From Bacillota bacterium (GTDB lineage: Bacteria > Bacillota > Clostridia > Lachnospirales > Lachnospiraceae): a stretch of DNA of 21,571 nt. The first letter of the stretch is position 1; each line of letters starts with the position of its first letter. Of this stretch, positions 6,790 through 13,980 are shown one piece after another. The notes beneath the pieces are model-generated. The model searched no databases, was not told where the DNA came from, and saw only the letters and a program-made list of their open reading frames with translations. The DNA is taken from positions 1 through 21,571 of the forward strand of contig JAEXGM010000272.1 in assembly GCA_023450835.1 (NCBI GenBank), written 5' to 3'. The position numbers were made by a program, and so were the translations under genes.

Positions 6790-6841
6790 CAAATGCACCT
6801 GCATGGTGCATATCATCCGGAAAGAGTGTAATTACCCGGCA

Positions 6842-7056
6842 GCACAGAGTTTTATGAAGCAGCACTGGTTATCTGTGCGCAGGATAAACTTCCTGTGTGC
6901 AGCAGAAATTCCGGCCTGTAGCGAGGCGGATACCGCAGCAAAAACTTTATCCCATGTTCATAAATTCTATGAAAGCCGGATAAAACGATTTGCTGCTCAA
7001 GCCTTACTCCCCACAGATTTCTGCGGGTATTTGCACGAATTCTGAATGATTCAGAA
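6842..7056 (+). other. 3' hairpin domain of the structured RNA / slipin leader
   Basis: Four stem-loops are visible. First, 6873-6884 with 6891-6902: 12 continuous pairs including three G-U. Second, a long arm 6935-6996 made of GCAGCAAA/TTTGCTGC, TTTATCC/GGATAAA and TTCATA/TATGAA, with small internal loops. Third, CCC-a-CAG/CTG-c-GGG at 7010-7027. Fourth, TTCTGAA/TTCAGAA at 7040-7056. GCACAGA (6842-6848) can instead pair with TCTGTGC (6872-6878), which would break the first hairpin. The slipin ribosome binding site begins about 32 bases after the last stem. Confidence 0.6.
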
Positions 7057-7099
7057 AATAAATTTGCTATGCGCCTGCGTTAAGAAGAAAGGAGTCAAG

Positions 7100-8194
7100 A
7101 TGAAGGTTATAGTTAATGAAAATGAAAGAGGTTTTTTGTTTAAGAACGGGAAGTTTAAGAAGATGCTGATACCTGGAAAGCACAGCGTAAGTACGGTATT
7201 TGGTGAAACTTATTTTAAGACGGCCATCTACCGGATAGTGAACATAAAAGAAGTGGATATGAATGTCCTTTTGAAGGATAAGAATTTTGCAGACAGTGTG
7301 ACAAAAGTAGAAGTTCCTGACTTATTCTTAGCCTTGCACTATGAAGACGGGAGAATGTTAGACACATTAAGACCCGGTACATATTATTTCTGGAAAGTAT
7401 ATCATGAACATACTTTTCAACTGGTTGACACAAGTACACCGGCCATAAATTTACCAAGAGAAATTATGCCCATGGTTTCAGGCAGCCTTTATACCCAGAT
7501 AGCTGTCGCGGAAGGGGAAACCGGATTGCTGTTTTTTGACGGCAAGTATAAAGAACAATTATCCCCCGGTAATTACTGCTTCTGGAATTCCACGGTCAGA
7601 GTGTCCGACCAGATTGTAGATATGCGCACGCAGCAGCTGGACGTAAACAGTCAGGAAATACTGACTGCGGATAAGGTTACATTGCGGCTTAATTTTGTCT
7701 GCAGCTTTAAAATCACGGATGCAGTTGGTATCATAAATGTGCTGAAGGATTATAAGACGCAGATTTATGTTACGACGCAGCTGGCACTTAGAGAGTATGT
7801 AGGGCGGTTAAAGTTTGATGAATTGCTGGAGCAGAAGGATAGCCTGGCCGGTTTGGTCCTGGAGAAGCTAAGAGAAAAGCAAAAGAGCCTGTTTGTGGAA
7901 TTTACGGATGCAGGATTAAAAGATATTATCTTACCCGGTGAAATCAGAGATATTATGAATACGGTTTTAATAGCAGAGAAAAATGCCCAGGCAAATGTTA
8001 TATCCAGAAGAGAAGAAGTCGCCTCTACAAGAAGTCTTTTGAATACAGCGAAACTCATGGAGGAAAATACGACGCTGTATAAGCTGAAGGAGCTCGAGTA
8101 TCTGGAAAAGATTTGTGATAAGGTCGGTAATATATCAATCGGCAGCGGGAACCTGTTAGGCCAGCTGAACGAGTTAATTAATACCAAAAGATAA
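7100..8194 (+). CDS. slipin / band-7 (SPFH) family protein
   Basis: A 364-residue protein of the SPFH/band-7 superfamily, whose members usually oligomerise on membranes as scaffolds. The band-7 domain covers about 165-330, with VDMRTQQLDVNSQEILTADK (173-192), the typical slipin entry. Before it are three related beta units with a G-x-x-x-F-x-x-G/L-x-PG pattern at about 5-28, 77-98 and 135-162 (LIPGKH, LRPGTYYFWK, LSPGNYCFWN). No N-terminal membrane helix is visible, unlike classical slipins, so attachment would be peripheral. An upstream in-frame ATG at 7046 lies inside a hairpin and lacks a ribosome binding site. The ATG at 7100 has AAAGGAG. Its position after rtcB and the tRNA-like RNA links it to RNA repair; its mechanism is unknown. 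Confidence 0.87.
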   Translation: MKVIVNENERGFLFKNGKFKKMLIPGKHSVSTVFGETYFKTAIYRIVNIKEVDMNVLLKDKNFADSVTKVEVPDLFLALHYEDGRMLDTLRPGTYYFWKVYHEHTFQLVDTSTPAINLPREIMPMVSGSLYTQIAVAEGETGLLFFDGKYKEQLSPGNYCFWNSTVRVSDQIVDMRTQQLDVNSQEILTADKVTLRLNFVCSFKITDAVGIINVLKDYKTQIYVTTQLALREYVGRLKFDELLEQKDSLAGLVLEKLREKQKSLFVEFTDAGLKDIILPGEIRDIMNTVLIAEKNAQANVISRREEVASTRSLLNTAKLMEENTTLYKLKELEYLEKICDKVGNISIGSGNLLGQLNELINTKR

Positions 8195-8198
8195 TTTA

Positions 8199-8237
8199 GA
8201 CCCACGGAGTGTATAGTCCGTGGGTCTTATTATTTTC
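8199..8237 (+). terminator. intrinsic terminator after slipin
   Basis: GACCCACGGA (8199-8208) pairs perfectly with TCCGTGGGTC (8217-8226) across an 8-nt loop, followed by a T-rich tract. It starts five bases after the slipin stop and marks the end of the putative repair unit. Confidence 0.9.
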
Positions 8238-8380
8238 TTTTTTGTATAATTTGTAAACAAATCCACTAATTTCAGGCCTTATTTGTATTTATTTCAGTGT
8301 GCCGATATGGTATTATAAGTATTGTGGGGAAAAGTATAAAAAAGTATTCTAAAGATGAATTAGCGGAGGATAATCCCTGG

Positions 8381-9271
8381 ATGAATTTGATGAAACTGGA
8401 ATATTTTATTGAAGTTGCAAAATACAGAAGCTTTACAAAAGCCGCACAAAAATGTCATGTTGCTCAGCCGGCAATCAGTCAGCAAATTAAATCTCTGGAA
8501 CAGGATCTGGGTTTCGAATTGATTGACAGAGCTTCAAAGCAGTTCAAGCTTACAGAGGCAGGGCGTGCACTTTATCAGGACGGTATAAAACTTCTGAATG
8601 ACTTCACCTATACGGTTGATAAATGCAGGGATATTTCCAGGAAGTTTTCCGGGACTTTAAACATAGGAATTACCGGCTGGGATGAAGATTCCTATGTCAT
8701 CGAACTGGTACATAAATTATATAAGGAATATCCGGATATCAGTGTTAATTATAAGCGGGTAAAGGTCGGTACAATTGCCGCGGATTTATTAAACCGGGAG
8801 TACGATTGTACTTTGACGGTTCCCTATGACTTCATGGATCATCCTGAGATCAGATATCAGAATTTCGCAAGATGTAAGGCGTATACCCTGGTCAATAAGA
8901 AAAATCCTCTTTCAAGAAAAGTAAGTCTGACCAAAGAAGAGATATCTTCCCAAAACTGCATCGTTTTAAATTTTATTGGGATGGAGAAGAGCAAAAAGCA
9001 TTTAATTTCCTTTTTTAGTGAAAAAGGTATCTTACCCGATAAAATAACAAGTGTGGAAGATAAGGATATCATGAATATTTATGTGGGAATGAATCAGGGA
9101 ATCGGCATAGTTCCGGAGATGTGCTGTGAAATCAAGGGGCTTGATATAGTAAAAATACCGGTAGAAGGTGAGCTGGAATATATTGATATGAGCGTTGTTT
9201 ACAATAAAAACAATGAAAATCCTTCTCTGAAATATTTTTTAGAAGTAGCTGGCAGTGAACATAAAAATTAA
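8381..9271 (+). CDS. LysR-family transcriptional regulator
   Basis: A 296-residue LysR-type regulator. The N-terminal winged helix is clear: KLEYFIEVAKYRSFTKAA, then the recognition helix VAQPAISQQIKSLEQDLG. A linker helix and a periplasmic-binding-like effector domain follow (about 88-290, beginning GTLNIGITGW and containing GIGIVPE). The start at 8381 has GGAGG at 8365-8369. An internal ATG at 8390 (MKLEYF) is also possible, and the longer reading from 8297 lacks a good site and adds non-homologous residues. It stands alone on the + strand, 155 bp before motA. I cannot name its target or ligand. Confidence 0.9.
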   Translation: MNLMKLEYFIEVAKYRSFTKAAQKCHVAQPAISQQIKSLEQDLGFELIDRASKQFKLTEAGRALYQDGIKLLNDFTYTVDKCRDISRKFSGTLNIGITGWDEDSYVIELVHKLYKEYPDISVNYKRVKVGTIAADLLNREYDCTLTVPYDFMDHPEIRYQNFARCKAYTLVNKKNPLSRKVSLTKEEISSQNCIVLNFIGMEKSKKHLISFFSEKGILPDKITSVEDKDIMNIYVGMNQGIGIVPEMCCEIKGLDIVKIPVEGELEYIDMSVVYNKNNENPSLKYFLEVAGSEHKN

Positions 9272-9426
9272 CATAAGATTTCAATATGAGAATATAAGAA
9301 ATTTATATTAGACATCTTATCTGCCAGCACTTTAGAATGAATGATAAGACTCTCTATTTGTCTTTACTAATAGAGGTATTTCGACACAAAAGAATGCATA
9401 AGAGACGAAAGGTGGAGCCAAGCCTT

Positions 9427-10212
9427 ATGGAAATAACAACGATATTAGGAGTTATAGTTGGTCTGATTGCGGTAATCGGAGCGATGATTTTTAAGCATAT
9501 CAGTTTTACCGTATTAATAAACCCCGCAGCTTTTTTCGTAATTATTGTAGGTACTGTTGCTACCATATTAAATTCTTTTCCGGGAAGCAACCTTAAGAGT
9601 TTAGGGGCATTATTCAGGATTCTCTTTACGAAACAGAAGGGAATGAGCGAGTCAGAAATTATAAAACTGATCGTAGAATTGTCTAATGTAGCCAGAAAAG
9701 AAGGTCTGCTGGCGCTGGAAGGTAAGATAAGCGAGATAGAGGATCCTTTTATTAAGAAAGGGCTTCGTCTGGTAATAGACGGAATTGACCAGGAAGTCAT
9801 TGCCGATATCCTTGATTCGGAAATTTCAGCTATGGAAGCAAGACATGAGGTAAATGCAAGTATTTTCTCGTCAGCAGGTATGTATGCGCCCACACTGGGT
9901 GTATTAGGTGCCGTATTCGGTCTGATTGCGGCCATGTCACATATAGATGATACGGCAGCCATGTCGGAGGCTATTGCGGCGGCCTTTATTGCGACTATCC
10001 TTGGTATTTTCACCGGATATGTATTGTGGAATCCCTTTGCTAAAAAGCTGAAGGTCAAGAGTCATACGGAAGCGTTACTTAAGAGTATGGCTATCGAAGG
10101 TATATTATCCCTGCAAAAGGGTGAGTCCCCTATGATGGTACAGGAAAAATTACTTTCCGTACTTCCATCCAGTAAACAGGAGGAAATTCTTCAGGAATTG
10201 AATCAGGAATAA
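9427..10212 (+). CDS. motA: MotA, flagellar stator proton/sodium channel subunit
   Basis: A 261-residue stator subunit with four membrane segments. Two are N-terminal (about 5-22 and 30-50), then comes a long cytoplasmic loop rich in charged residues that engages the rotor. TM3 (AGMYAPTLGVLGAVFGLIAAM) and TM4 (AIAAAFIATILGIFTGYVLW) follow. The two conserved channel prolines are at 155 (in PTLG) and 203 (in NPF), spaced as in other MotA proteins. I chose ATG 9427 because MEITTILGVIVGL is the normal MotA beginning and GGTGGAG lies upstream; the reading from 9337 adds 30 unsupported residues. motB follows after 13 bp. The leader contains an inverted repeat CTCTATT/AATAGAG (9352-9375). Confidence 0.94.
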   Translation: MEITTILGVIVGLIAVIGAMIFKHISFTVLINPAAFFVIIVGTVATILNSFPGSNLKSLGALFRILFTKQKGMSESEIIKLIVELSNVARKEGLLALEGKISEIEDPFIKKGLRLVIDGIDQEVIADILDSEISAMEARHEVNASIFSSAGMYAPTLGVLGAVFGLIAAMSHIDDTAAMSEAIAAAFIATILGIFTGYVLWNPFAKKLKVKSHTEALLKSMAIEGILSLQKGESPMMVQEKLLSVLPSSKQEEILQELNQE

Positions 10213-10225
10213 GGAGGTACGTATT

Positions 10226-11101
10226 ATGGCAAGAAAGAGAAAACAAAAGCATGGAGAAGAAGAGGGCGGAGAAGCATGGCTGCTCCCCTATTCAGATCTA
10301 ATGACATTACTATTGGCTGTGTTTATCGTTTTGTTCGCAGTTAGTAAGATAGATCAAACGAAAGCAGAAGAGATTTCGAATTCCTTTAAATCTATGATGA
10401 CTTCAAATCAGGGAATTATCTCAAAAGGAGGAAATTCCTTTGTAAAGCCAAACATCAATATAAATCCGAACAATAATTCCGGGCAGACCGGTAATACCGG
10501 AAGTGAAAATGGCGTGACCAGCGGAGATATTAGCGGAAAGACAGAAGAGGAAAACCAGGTATCTCAGGAAGAACTGGAGAAATTCCTTGGCAAGACGGAA
10601 TTAAAGGACATGATAGAGCTTAAAGGGGAGCTGGATGAGATGTTTCAAGAGGCTGAGATGGAAGATACCATTTCCACGAACATTGATTTGCGCGGGCTTG
10701 TCATTACTTTGAATAATGCAATTCTTTTTGATTCGGGAAGTGCGGATATCAAACCGGAATATGCGGATTCCTTAATTAAGATAGGCGATATGATTAACAA
10801 GGTGGACAATCATATCCGTGTGGAAGGCCATACGGATAACCGCCCTATTGTAACGGCTATTTATCCGTCTAACTGGGAGCTGTCTGCTGCCAGAGCAACT
10901 AGAGTAGTTCGTTTGTTTATTTCCAAATGCAATGTTCCGCCTGAAAAGGTAGTTGCTGTTGGATATGGTGAATACAAGCCCGTAGCCAATAATTCTACGG
11001 AAGAGGGCAGGAAGAAGAACAGGCGTATTGATATCATTATCCTTAGTGAAAAGTATAATGAATTAGAAGACCAGTCGCCAGTCGGTAATGTAAATAATTA
11101 A
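10226..11101 (+). CDS. motB: MotB, flagellar stator peptidoglycan-anchoring subunit
   Basis: A 291-residue protein with a basic cytoplasmic N-terminus, a single membrane helix (about 20-42) carrying the essential ion-binding Asp24 in PYSDLMTLL, and a flexible Asn/Gly-rich linker (about 70-105). The C-terminal OmpA-like peptidoglycan-binding domain covers about 165-280 (LFDSGSADI, VEGHTDNRP, NWELSAARATRVV, GYGEYKPVANN, NRRIDIII). GGAGG lies nine bases before the start. With MotA it forms the stator unit that drives the flagellum. The linker is longer and more polar than in many MotB proteins. Transcription ends at the shared terminator downstream. Confidence 0.95.
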   Translation: MARKRKQKHGEEEGGEAWLLPYSDLMTLLLAVFIVLFAVSKIDQTKAEEISNSFKSMMTSNQGIISKGGNSFVKPNININPNNNSGQTGNTGSENGVTSGDISGKTEEENQVSQEELEKFLGKTELKDMIELKGELDEMFQEAEMEDTISTNIDLRGLVITLNNAILFDSGSADIKPEYADSLIKIGDMINKVDNHIRVEGHTDNRPIVTAIYPSNWELSAARATRVVRLFISKCNVPPEKVVAVGYGEYKPVANNSTEEGRKKNRRIDIIILSEKYNELEDQSPVGNVNN

Positions 11102-11132
11102 TAGGTCAGGAATATATTCTCTATAGACATAG

Positions 11133-11209
11133 AAAAGCACTATCACTTTTATCACGTTCCGGATTCAAGATATGATCCTGACCTGTGTAAGTAATAGTGC
11201 TTTTGTTTT
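11133..11209. terminator. bidirectional terminator between motB and the fucose kinase gene
   Basis: AAAAGCACTAT (11133-11143) and ATAGTGCTTTT (11194-11204) form an 11-bp stem with T runs on both sides (TTTTGTTTT in the + direction). A second pair, GGTCAGGA (11104-11111) with TCCTGACC (11176-11183), crosses it, so the two stems are alternatives or a pseudoknot. The + stem ends motAB, and the minus reading would end the fucose operon, whose stop codon is at 11208-11210. Confidence 0.75.
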
Positions 11210-12590
11210 AAGTAAAGGACTTCCTCACGTACTCTCTTCCTTCAAGTAAAGAAGATATTTCTCTGTACTCAATCATTTGCGCCAGAATATTTCCTATGGC
11301 AGTTGCCTCTGCCGGTCCCGTGAGTACCTTGCGGGAAGTATATTTCTCCGTAAGGCTATTCAGGTAACCGGCTTTTGAACCGCCGCCGATGATATGTATG
11401 GTGGCATAATGAGTTCCCGTGAGGGTTTCTATTTCTGTTACGGTATCCGTATAGCATTTCGCAAGGCTGTTGTAAATGACTGCCGCTATTTCACCCAAAG
11501 TTTTCGGTACCTGCTGGCCGGTCTGATGACAGAAGGTTTTTACCGTTTCCGTCATACTGTCGGGAGCCATAAAACAATTGTCATTGCAATCTACCAGGGA
11601 GGATATCTGTTCCTTTGCGGCCATTTGGCAGATTTCCTCAAAGGAGTAATTATCCCCAATTTCTTTTTTTACGGACTGAATCATCCACAGGCCCATAATA
11701 TTTTTCAAATACCGAAAGCTGCCATTATAGCCGCCTTCATTGGTGAAACCGGCTCTGCTGCTGCCGATGGAAGTATTCGGTTCGGATATCTCAATACCCA
11801 TAAGGGACCAAGTTCCGGAGCTGATATAGAGGGTATCTTTTGTGGTACTTGGGACAGCCATAACGGCTGATGCCGTATCATGAGAGGCAGGCATAATAAC
11901 CTGGCAGTCGAATCCCAGAAGGCTTTGAAGTTCCGGCTTTAAATTCCCAACAAGAGTGCCGGGTTTTTGTATCGGTTTAAAAATATGGGCAGGAAGACCA
12001 AGCCGTTCAATCAGTTCATAATCCCAATCCCTTGTACGGGCGTTGACCAATTGGCTGGTGGTCGCTATTGTATATTCCTGCATCGCTTTGCCGGTAAGCA
12101 GATAATGATAGTAATCCGGTGTCATTAACATTGCGTCAGCCTGTTCTAAGTACCCGGCATGAGTTTCTTTTACCGCCATCAACTGATAGACAGTATTATA
12201 CATTTGCTTTGGAATACCGGTTCTTTCATATAACTCATCAGGGGCAATATACCGGCTTACCACCTCATCCATGCCATCCGTCCGCTGATCTCGGTAGCCC
12301 ACTGCCGGCCCGAGCTTATTACCTGCACTGTCAATCAATACAAAGTCCACGCCCCAGGTATCTATGCTGACACTAACAGGAATTTTTCCAAGCTCCGTAC
12401 AGCGTCTCATACCCTTTAGAATATGCCGGAAGATCTGCTCCGTATCCCAGCAAAGCATACCATCCATCTTCTTCATGCTGTTTTCAAACCGGTATATTTC
12501 CTCCAAACAGATCTGCCCCTCTTGAATACTTCCCAGTACATGCCGCCCGCTGGAAGCTCCAATGTCAATTGCCAGGTAATACTTTTGCAT
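11208..12590 (-). CDS. FGGY sugar kinase, RhaB-type, probable L-fuculokinase
   Basis: A 460-residue FGGY-family kinase. The first phosphate-binding motif is AIDIGASSGRH (about 7-17), characteristic of rhamnulokinase-type enzymes, while SIDTWGVDFVL marks the sugar-binding side. ASHDTASAV, YISSGTWSLMG and the C-terminal IHIIGGGSKAGYLN are standard FGGY segments. Context is fucI-fucA-fucU, so it most likely phosphorylates L-fuculose, even though its sequence resembles RhaB more than E. coli FucK. Dual use for rhamnulose is possible. The start at 12590 has GCAGGAGG. The longer reading from 12851 runs through an intergenic repeat and is rejected. About 170 bp with hairpins separates it from fucU, which may lower its expression. 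Confidence 0.87.
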   Translation of the reverse strand: MQKYYLAIDIGASSGRHVLGSIQEGQICLEEIYRFENSMKKMDGMLCWDTEQIFRHILKGMRRCTELGKIPVSVSIDTWGVDFVLIDSAGNKLGPAVGYRDQRTDGMDEVVSRYIAPDELYERTGIPKQMYNTVYQLMAVKETHAGYLEQADAMLMTPDYYHYLLTGKAMQEYTIATTSQLVNARTRDWDYELIERLGLPAHIFKPIQKPGTLVGNLKPELQSLLGFDCQVIMPASHDTASAVMAVPSTTKDTLYISSGTWSLMGIEISEPNTSIGSSRAGFTNEGGYNGSFRYLKNIMGLWMIQSVKKEIGDNYSFEEICQMAAKEQISSLVDCNDNCFMAPDSMTETVKTFCHQTGQQVPKTLGEIAAVIYNSLAKCYTDTVTEIETLTGTHYATIHIIGGGSKAGYLNSLTEKYTSRKVLTGPAEATAIGNILAQMIEYREISSLLEGREYVRKSFT

Positions 12591-12623
12591 GATAAATCCT
12601 CCTGCTGTGTAATCATTAATTAT

Positions 12624-12770
12624 AAAATATACTGCGAATTTGGGCATTAGCATAAATCTGGGTAGAAGGTGCACGGCATTTTTTATATAACCACAAAATA
12701 TACTGCATACTGCAAATTTGAGTGCCAGCACAAATTTGTGTATAAAAAATGCACCGCATTTTTTATACAA
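12624..12770 (-). repeat. two imperfect copies of an intergenic repeat between fucU and the kinase gene
   Basis: Two blocks starting AAAATATACTGC (12624-12690 and 12695-12770) share the order ACTGC, AATTTG, GCATTTTTTATA. The second contains the 12-bp palindrome CACAAATTTGTG (12729-12740) and a 14-bp perfect hairpin, TGTATAAAAAATGC (12739-12752) with GCATTTTTTATACA (12756-12769). That hairpin overlaps the fucU stop codon and in the minus direction resembles a weak intrinsic terminator. On the minus strand the blocks resemble the repeat downstream of rtcB. Confidence 0.65.
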
Positions 12771-13197
12771 CGCCCTTCTGCAATATGATATTTGCGTATA
12801 AAGCAGTTTCGCCGGTTGCGATAAATGCATAGGATTTTTTGGCTTCTTCATAGAAAACCTGGCGATTCAGTGTTCCTATTGCGGCCTTGCCCCTTTTATC
12901 ATGTTGGGCTATGATTTCTGTATAAGTATCCCAGATAGGTGTGGCAACATGATCCCCATCCATCACTTCCATTAAAATTGCAGGATTAGCCGTATAGGTA
13001 TCCAGGGGAAAGACCTGCAGGATAGCTTCCAGTATCTCGGGAACACCGTGTCCGTCCAGCCGGATAACAACACCGTTTCTTCCTATGGATTCTGTGGGGA
13101 AGTTACCGTCTGCAATAACAATTCTATCGCTATGCCCCATTTCGCAAAGTACTTTGAGCAGTTCCGGCGATAATATGGCAGGTATACCTTTTAACAT
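12763..13197 (-). CDS. fucU: FucU, L-fucose mutarotase
   Basis: A 144-residue RbsD/FucU-family protein that interconverts the anomers of L-fucose, supplying the form used by fucose isomerase. Family features are MLKGIPAILSPELLKVLCEMGHSD with the conserved His in GHSD, ADGNFP, the substrate segment NPAILMEVMDGD, and the C-terminal ATGETALYANIILQKGVV. The length matches E. coli FucU (about 140). The ATG at 13197 has GGGAG five bases upstream; an extension to 13251 would cross a 20-bp palindrome and has no support. It lies between fucA (85 bp upstream) and the kinase, within one operon. Confidence 0.93.
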   Translation of the reverse strand: MLKGIPAILSPELLKVLCEMGHSDRIVIADGNFPTESIGRNGVVIRLDGHGVPEILEAILQVFPLDTYTANPAILMEVMDGDHVATPIWDTYTEIIAQHDKRGKAAIGTLNRQVFYEEAKKSYAFIATGETALYANIILQKGVV

Positions 13198-13218
13198 AAT
13201 AGCTCCCATCTGTGCCTG

Positions 13219-13238
13219 GCAGACTGCATGCAGTCTGC
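13219..13238. repeat. 20-bp perfect palindrome between fucA and fucU
   Basis: GCAGACTGCATGCAGTCTGC reads the same on both strands, with no loop spacer. It lies 22 bp upstream of the fucU start codon on the minus strand, inside the operon. It could be an mRNA stem (with strained loop) acting in processing, an internal operator, or the core of a short repeat. A neighbouring GTTGAAAAAACGC (about 13261) resembles a segment before the WYL genes (about 5051). Confidence 0.5.
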
Positions 13239-13282
13239 AGCGCACGTACAAATTAGGATGTTGAAAAAACGCTTTTTTGTTT

Positions 13283-13969
13283 CTATTCGCTGCCCTTTGG
13301 ATATTTCTTGTATCCGGGGTGTCTTCCTGTTACCTGATAGCTTTCACGCATTGAGATCAGCCGGTCGATATTCTCTCTGGGTATTTCTTTTGCACCGCCT
13401 AATAAATGGGCATTCAAGCTGATTTTTGCAAAGAGCTCCAGGGTTTCCATCCGGTAATAGGCGGTCAGTAAATCAGCACCTACTGCCAATGCTCCATGGT
13501 TTTGAAGCAGCACTACATCATGGAGACCAAGATAAGGGGCGATTGCTTCGGGCACTTCATAGGTGGAGGGGGTTCCAAAAGGTGTTACCGGGATGGAACC
13601 TAAGGCGATGACTGTCTCTATCATGGAATATTCGTCCAGGGCTTTGTTTGCTACGGCATACCCTGTGGCAACAGGGGGATGTGCATGCAATACCGCTCCC
13701 ACATCTTCTCTTTCCGCATAGCAGCGTAAATGCATCTTGATTTCGGAGGAAGGGCGGTAGGCACTTTCTTCCAGAAGGTTTCCGTCTTTATCGATATGTA
13801 CCAGCTTATCGGCGGTAATAAAGCTTTTGCTGATGCCGGTGGGGGTTGCTAAAAAGCTGCCGTCTTCCAGCTTAACGGTTACATTTCCATCGTTTGCAGC
13901 AACCCATCCAAGCTGCCACATTTTATAACAGATGTCACAAATCTGACTCTTAATTTCATTGATGTCCAT
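13283..13969 (-). CDS. fucA: FucA-type class II aldolase, L-fuculose-1-phosphate aldolase
   Basis: A 228-residue zinc-dependent class II aldolase that splits L-fuculose-1-phosphate into dihydroxyacetone phosphate and L-lactaldehyde. The metal site is complete: Glu76 (SSEIKMH), His95 and His97 (HAHPP) and His158 (QNHGAL). AANDGN (25-30) and TPTGISKS (42-49) are the phosphate-binding segments. The start is 11 bp after the fucI stop, and the fucI stop codon TAG is part of the fucA ribosome binding site TAGGAG, so translation is coupled. Rhamnulose or ribulose phosphate specificity cannot be excluded from sequence, but the neighbours argue for fuculose. Confidence 0.93.
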   Translation of the reverse strand: MDINEIKSQICDICYKMWQLGWVAANDGNVTVKLEDGSFLATPTGISKSFITADKLVHIDKDGNLLEESAYRPSSEIKMHLRCYAEREDVGAVLHAHPPVATGYAVANKALDEYSMIETVIALGSIPVTPFGTPSTYEVPEAIAPYLGLHDVVLLQNHGALAVGADLLTAYYRMETLELFAKISLNAHLLGGAKEIPRENIDRLISMRESYQVTGRHPGYKKYPKGSE

Positions 13970-13980
13970 ATTCTATTCTC

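Larger units (their letters stand above)
6538..7056 (+). ncRNA. structured RNA with three tandem tRNA-like domains, between rtcB and slipin
   Basis: About 520 nt without a credible protein gene lie between rtcB and the slipin start. The 11-mer GGTTCGACTCC, the tRNA B-box/T-loop signature, occurs three times (6651-6661, 6715-6725, 6776-6786), spaced 64 and 61 nt. Each copy has a paired T stem, and at least two are preceded by an excellent D arm. Acceptor strands do not pair within a unit, so these are not functional tRNAs. A tRNA-sized 5' domain closed by a 7-bp stem (6559-6631) precedes them, and a series of hairpins (6793-7056) follows, one containing three G-U pairs that work only in + strand RNA. 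RtcB-linked Y RNAs with tRNA-like modules are the nearest known analogue. The 3' end is uncertain; the RNA may form the slipin 5' leader. I do not recognise a named RNA family. Confidence 0.75.

Noticed and set aside
6669..6797. Ordinary tRNA genes
   Set aside because: D and T arms are good, but the 5' and 3' acceptor strands are not complementary, anticodon stems are short and there is no CCA end. They cannot be standard tRNAs.
6610..6865. Two short minus-strand open frames
   Set aside because: Their translations (GVEPQ, WRSRTSD, AESNRH) are the usual artefact of reading antisense to tRNA T arms.
6683..7045. 120-codon open frame on + strand downstream of rtcB
   Set aside because: It runs through the tRNA-like domains and hairpins, has no ribosome binding site, and its composition is not protein-like. 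The structured RNA explains the region.
7046..7099. Longer slipin start at 7046
   Set aside because: That ATG sits in the loop side of a 7-bp hairpin with no ribosome binding site; 7100 has AAAGGAG and begins the family homology.
8301..8308. Sigma-D (FliA) -10 element GCCGATAT upstream of the LysR gene
   Set aside because: It matches the -10 consensus, which is tempting near motAB, but no TAAA -35 lies at the required spacing.
12591..12851. N-terminal extension of the sugar kinase
   Set aside because: The extension translates an intergenic repeat and the end of fucU. The ATG at 12590 has GGAGG and starts the FGGY domain.
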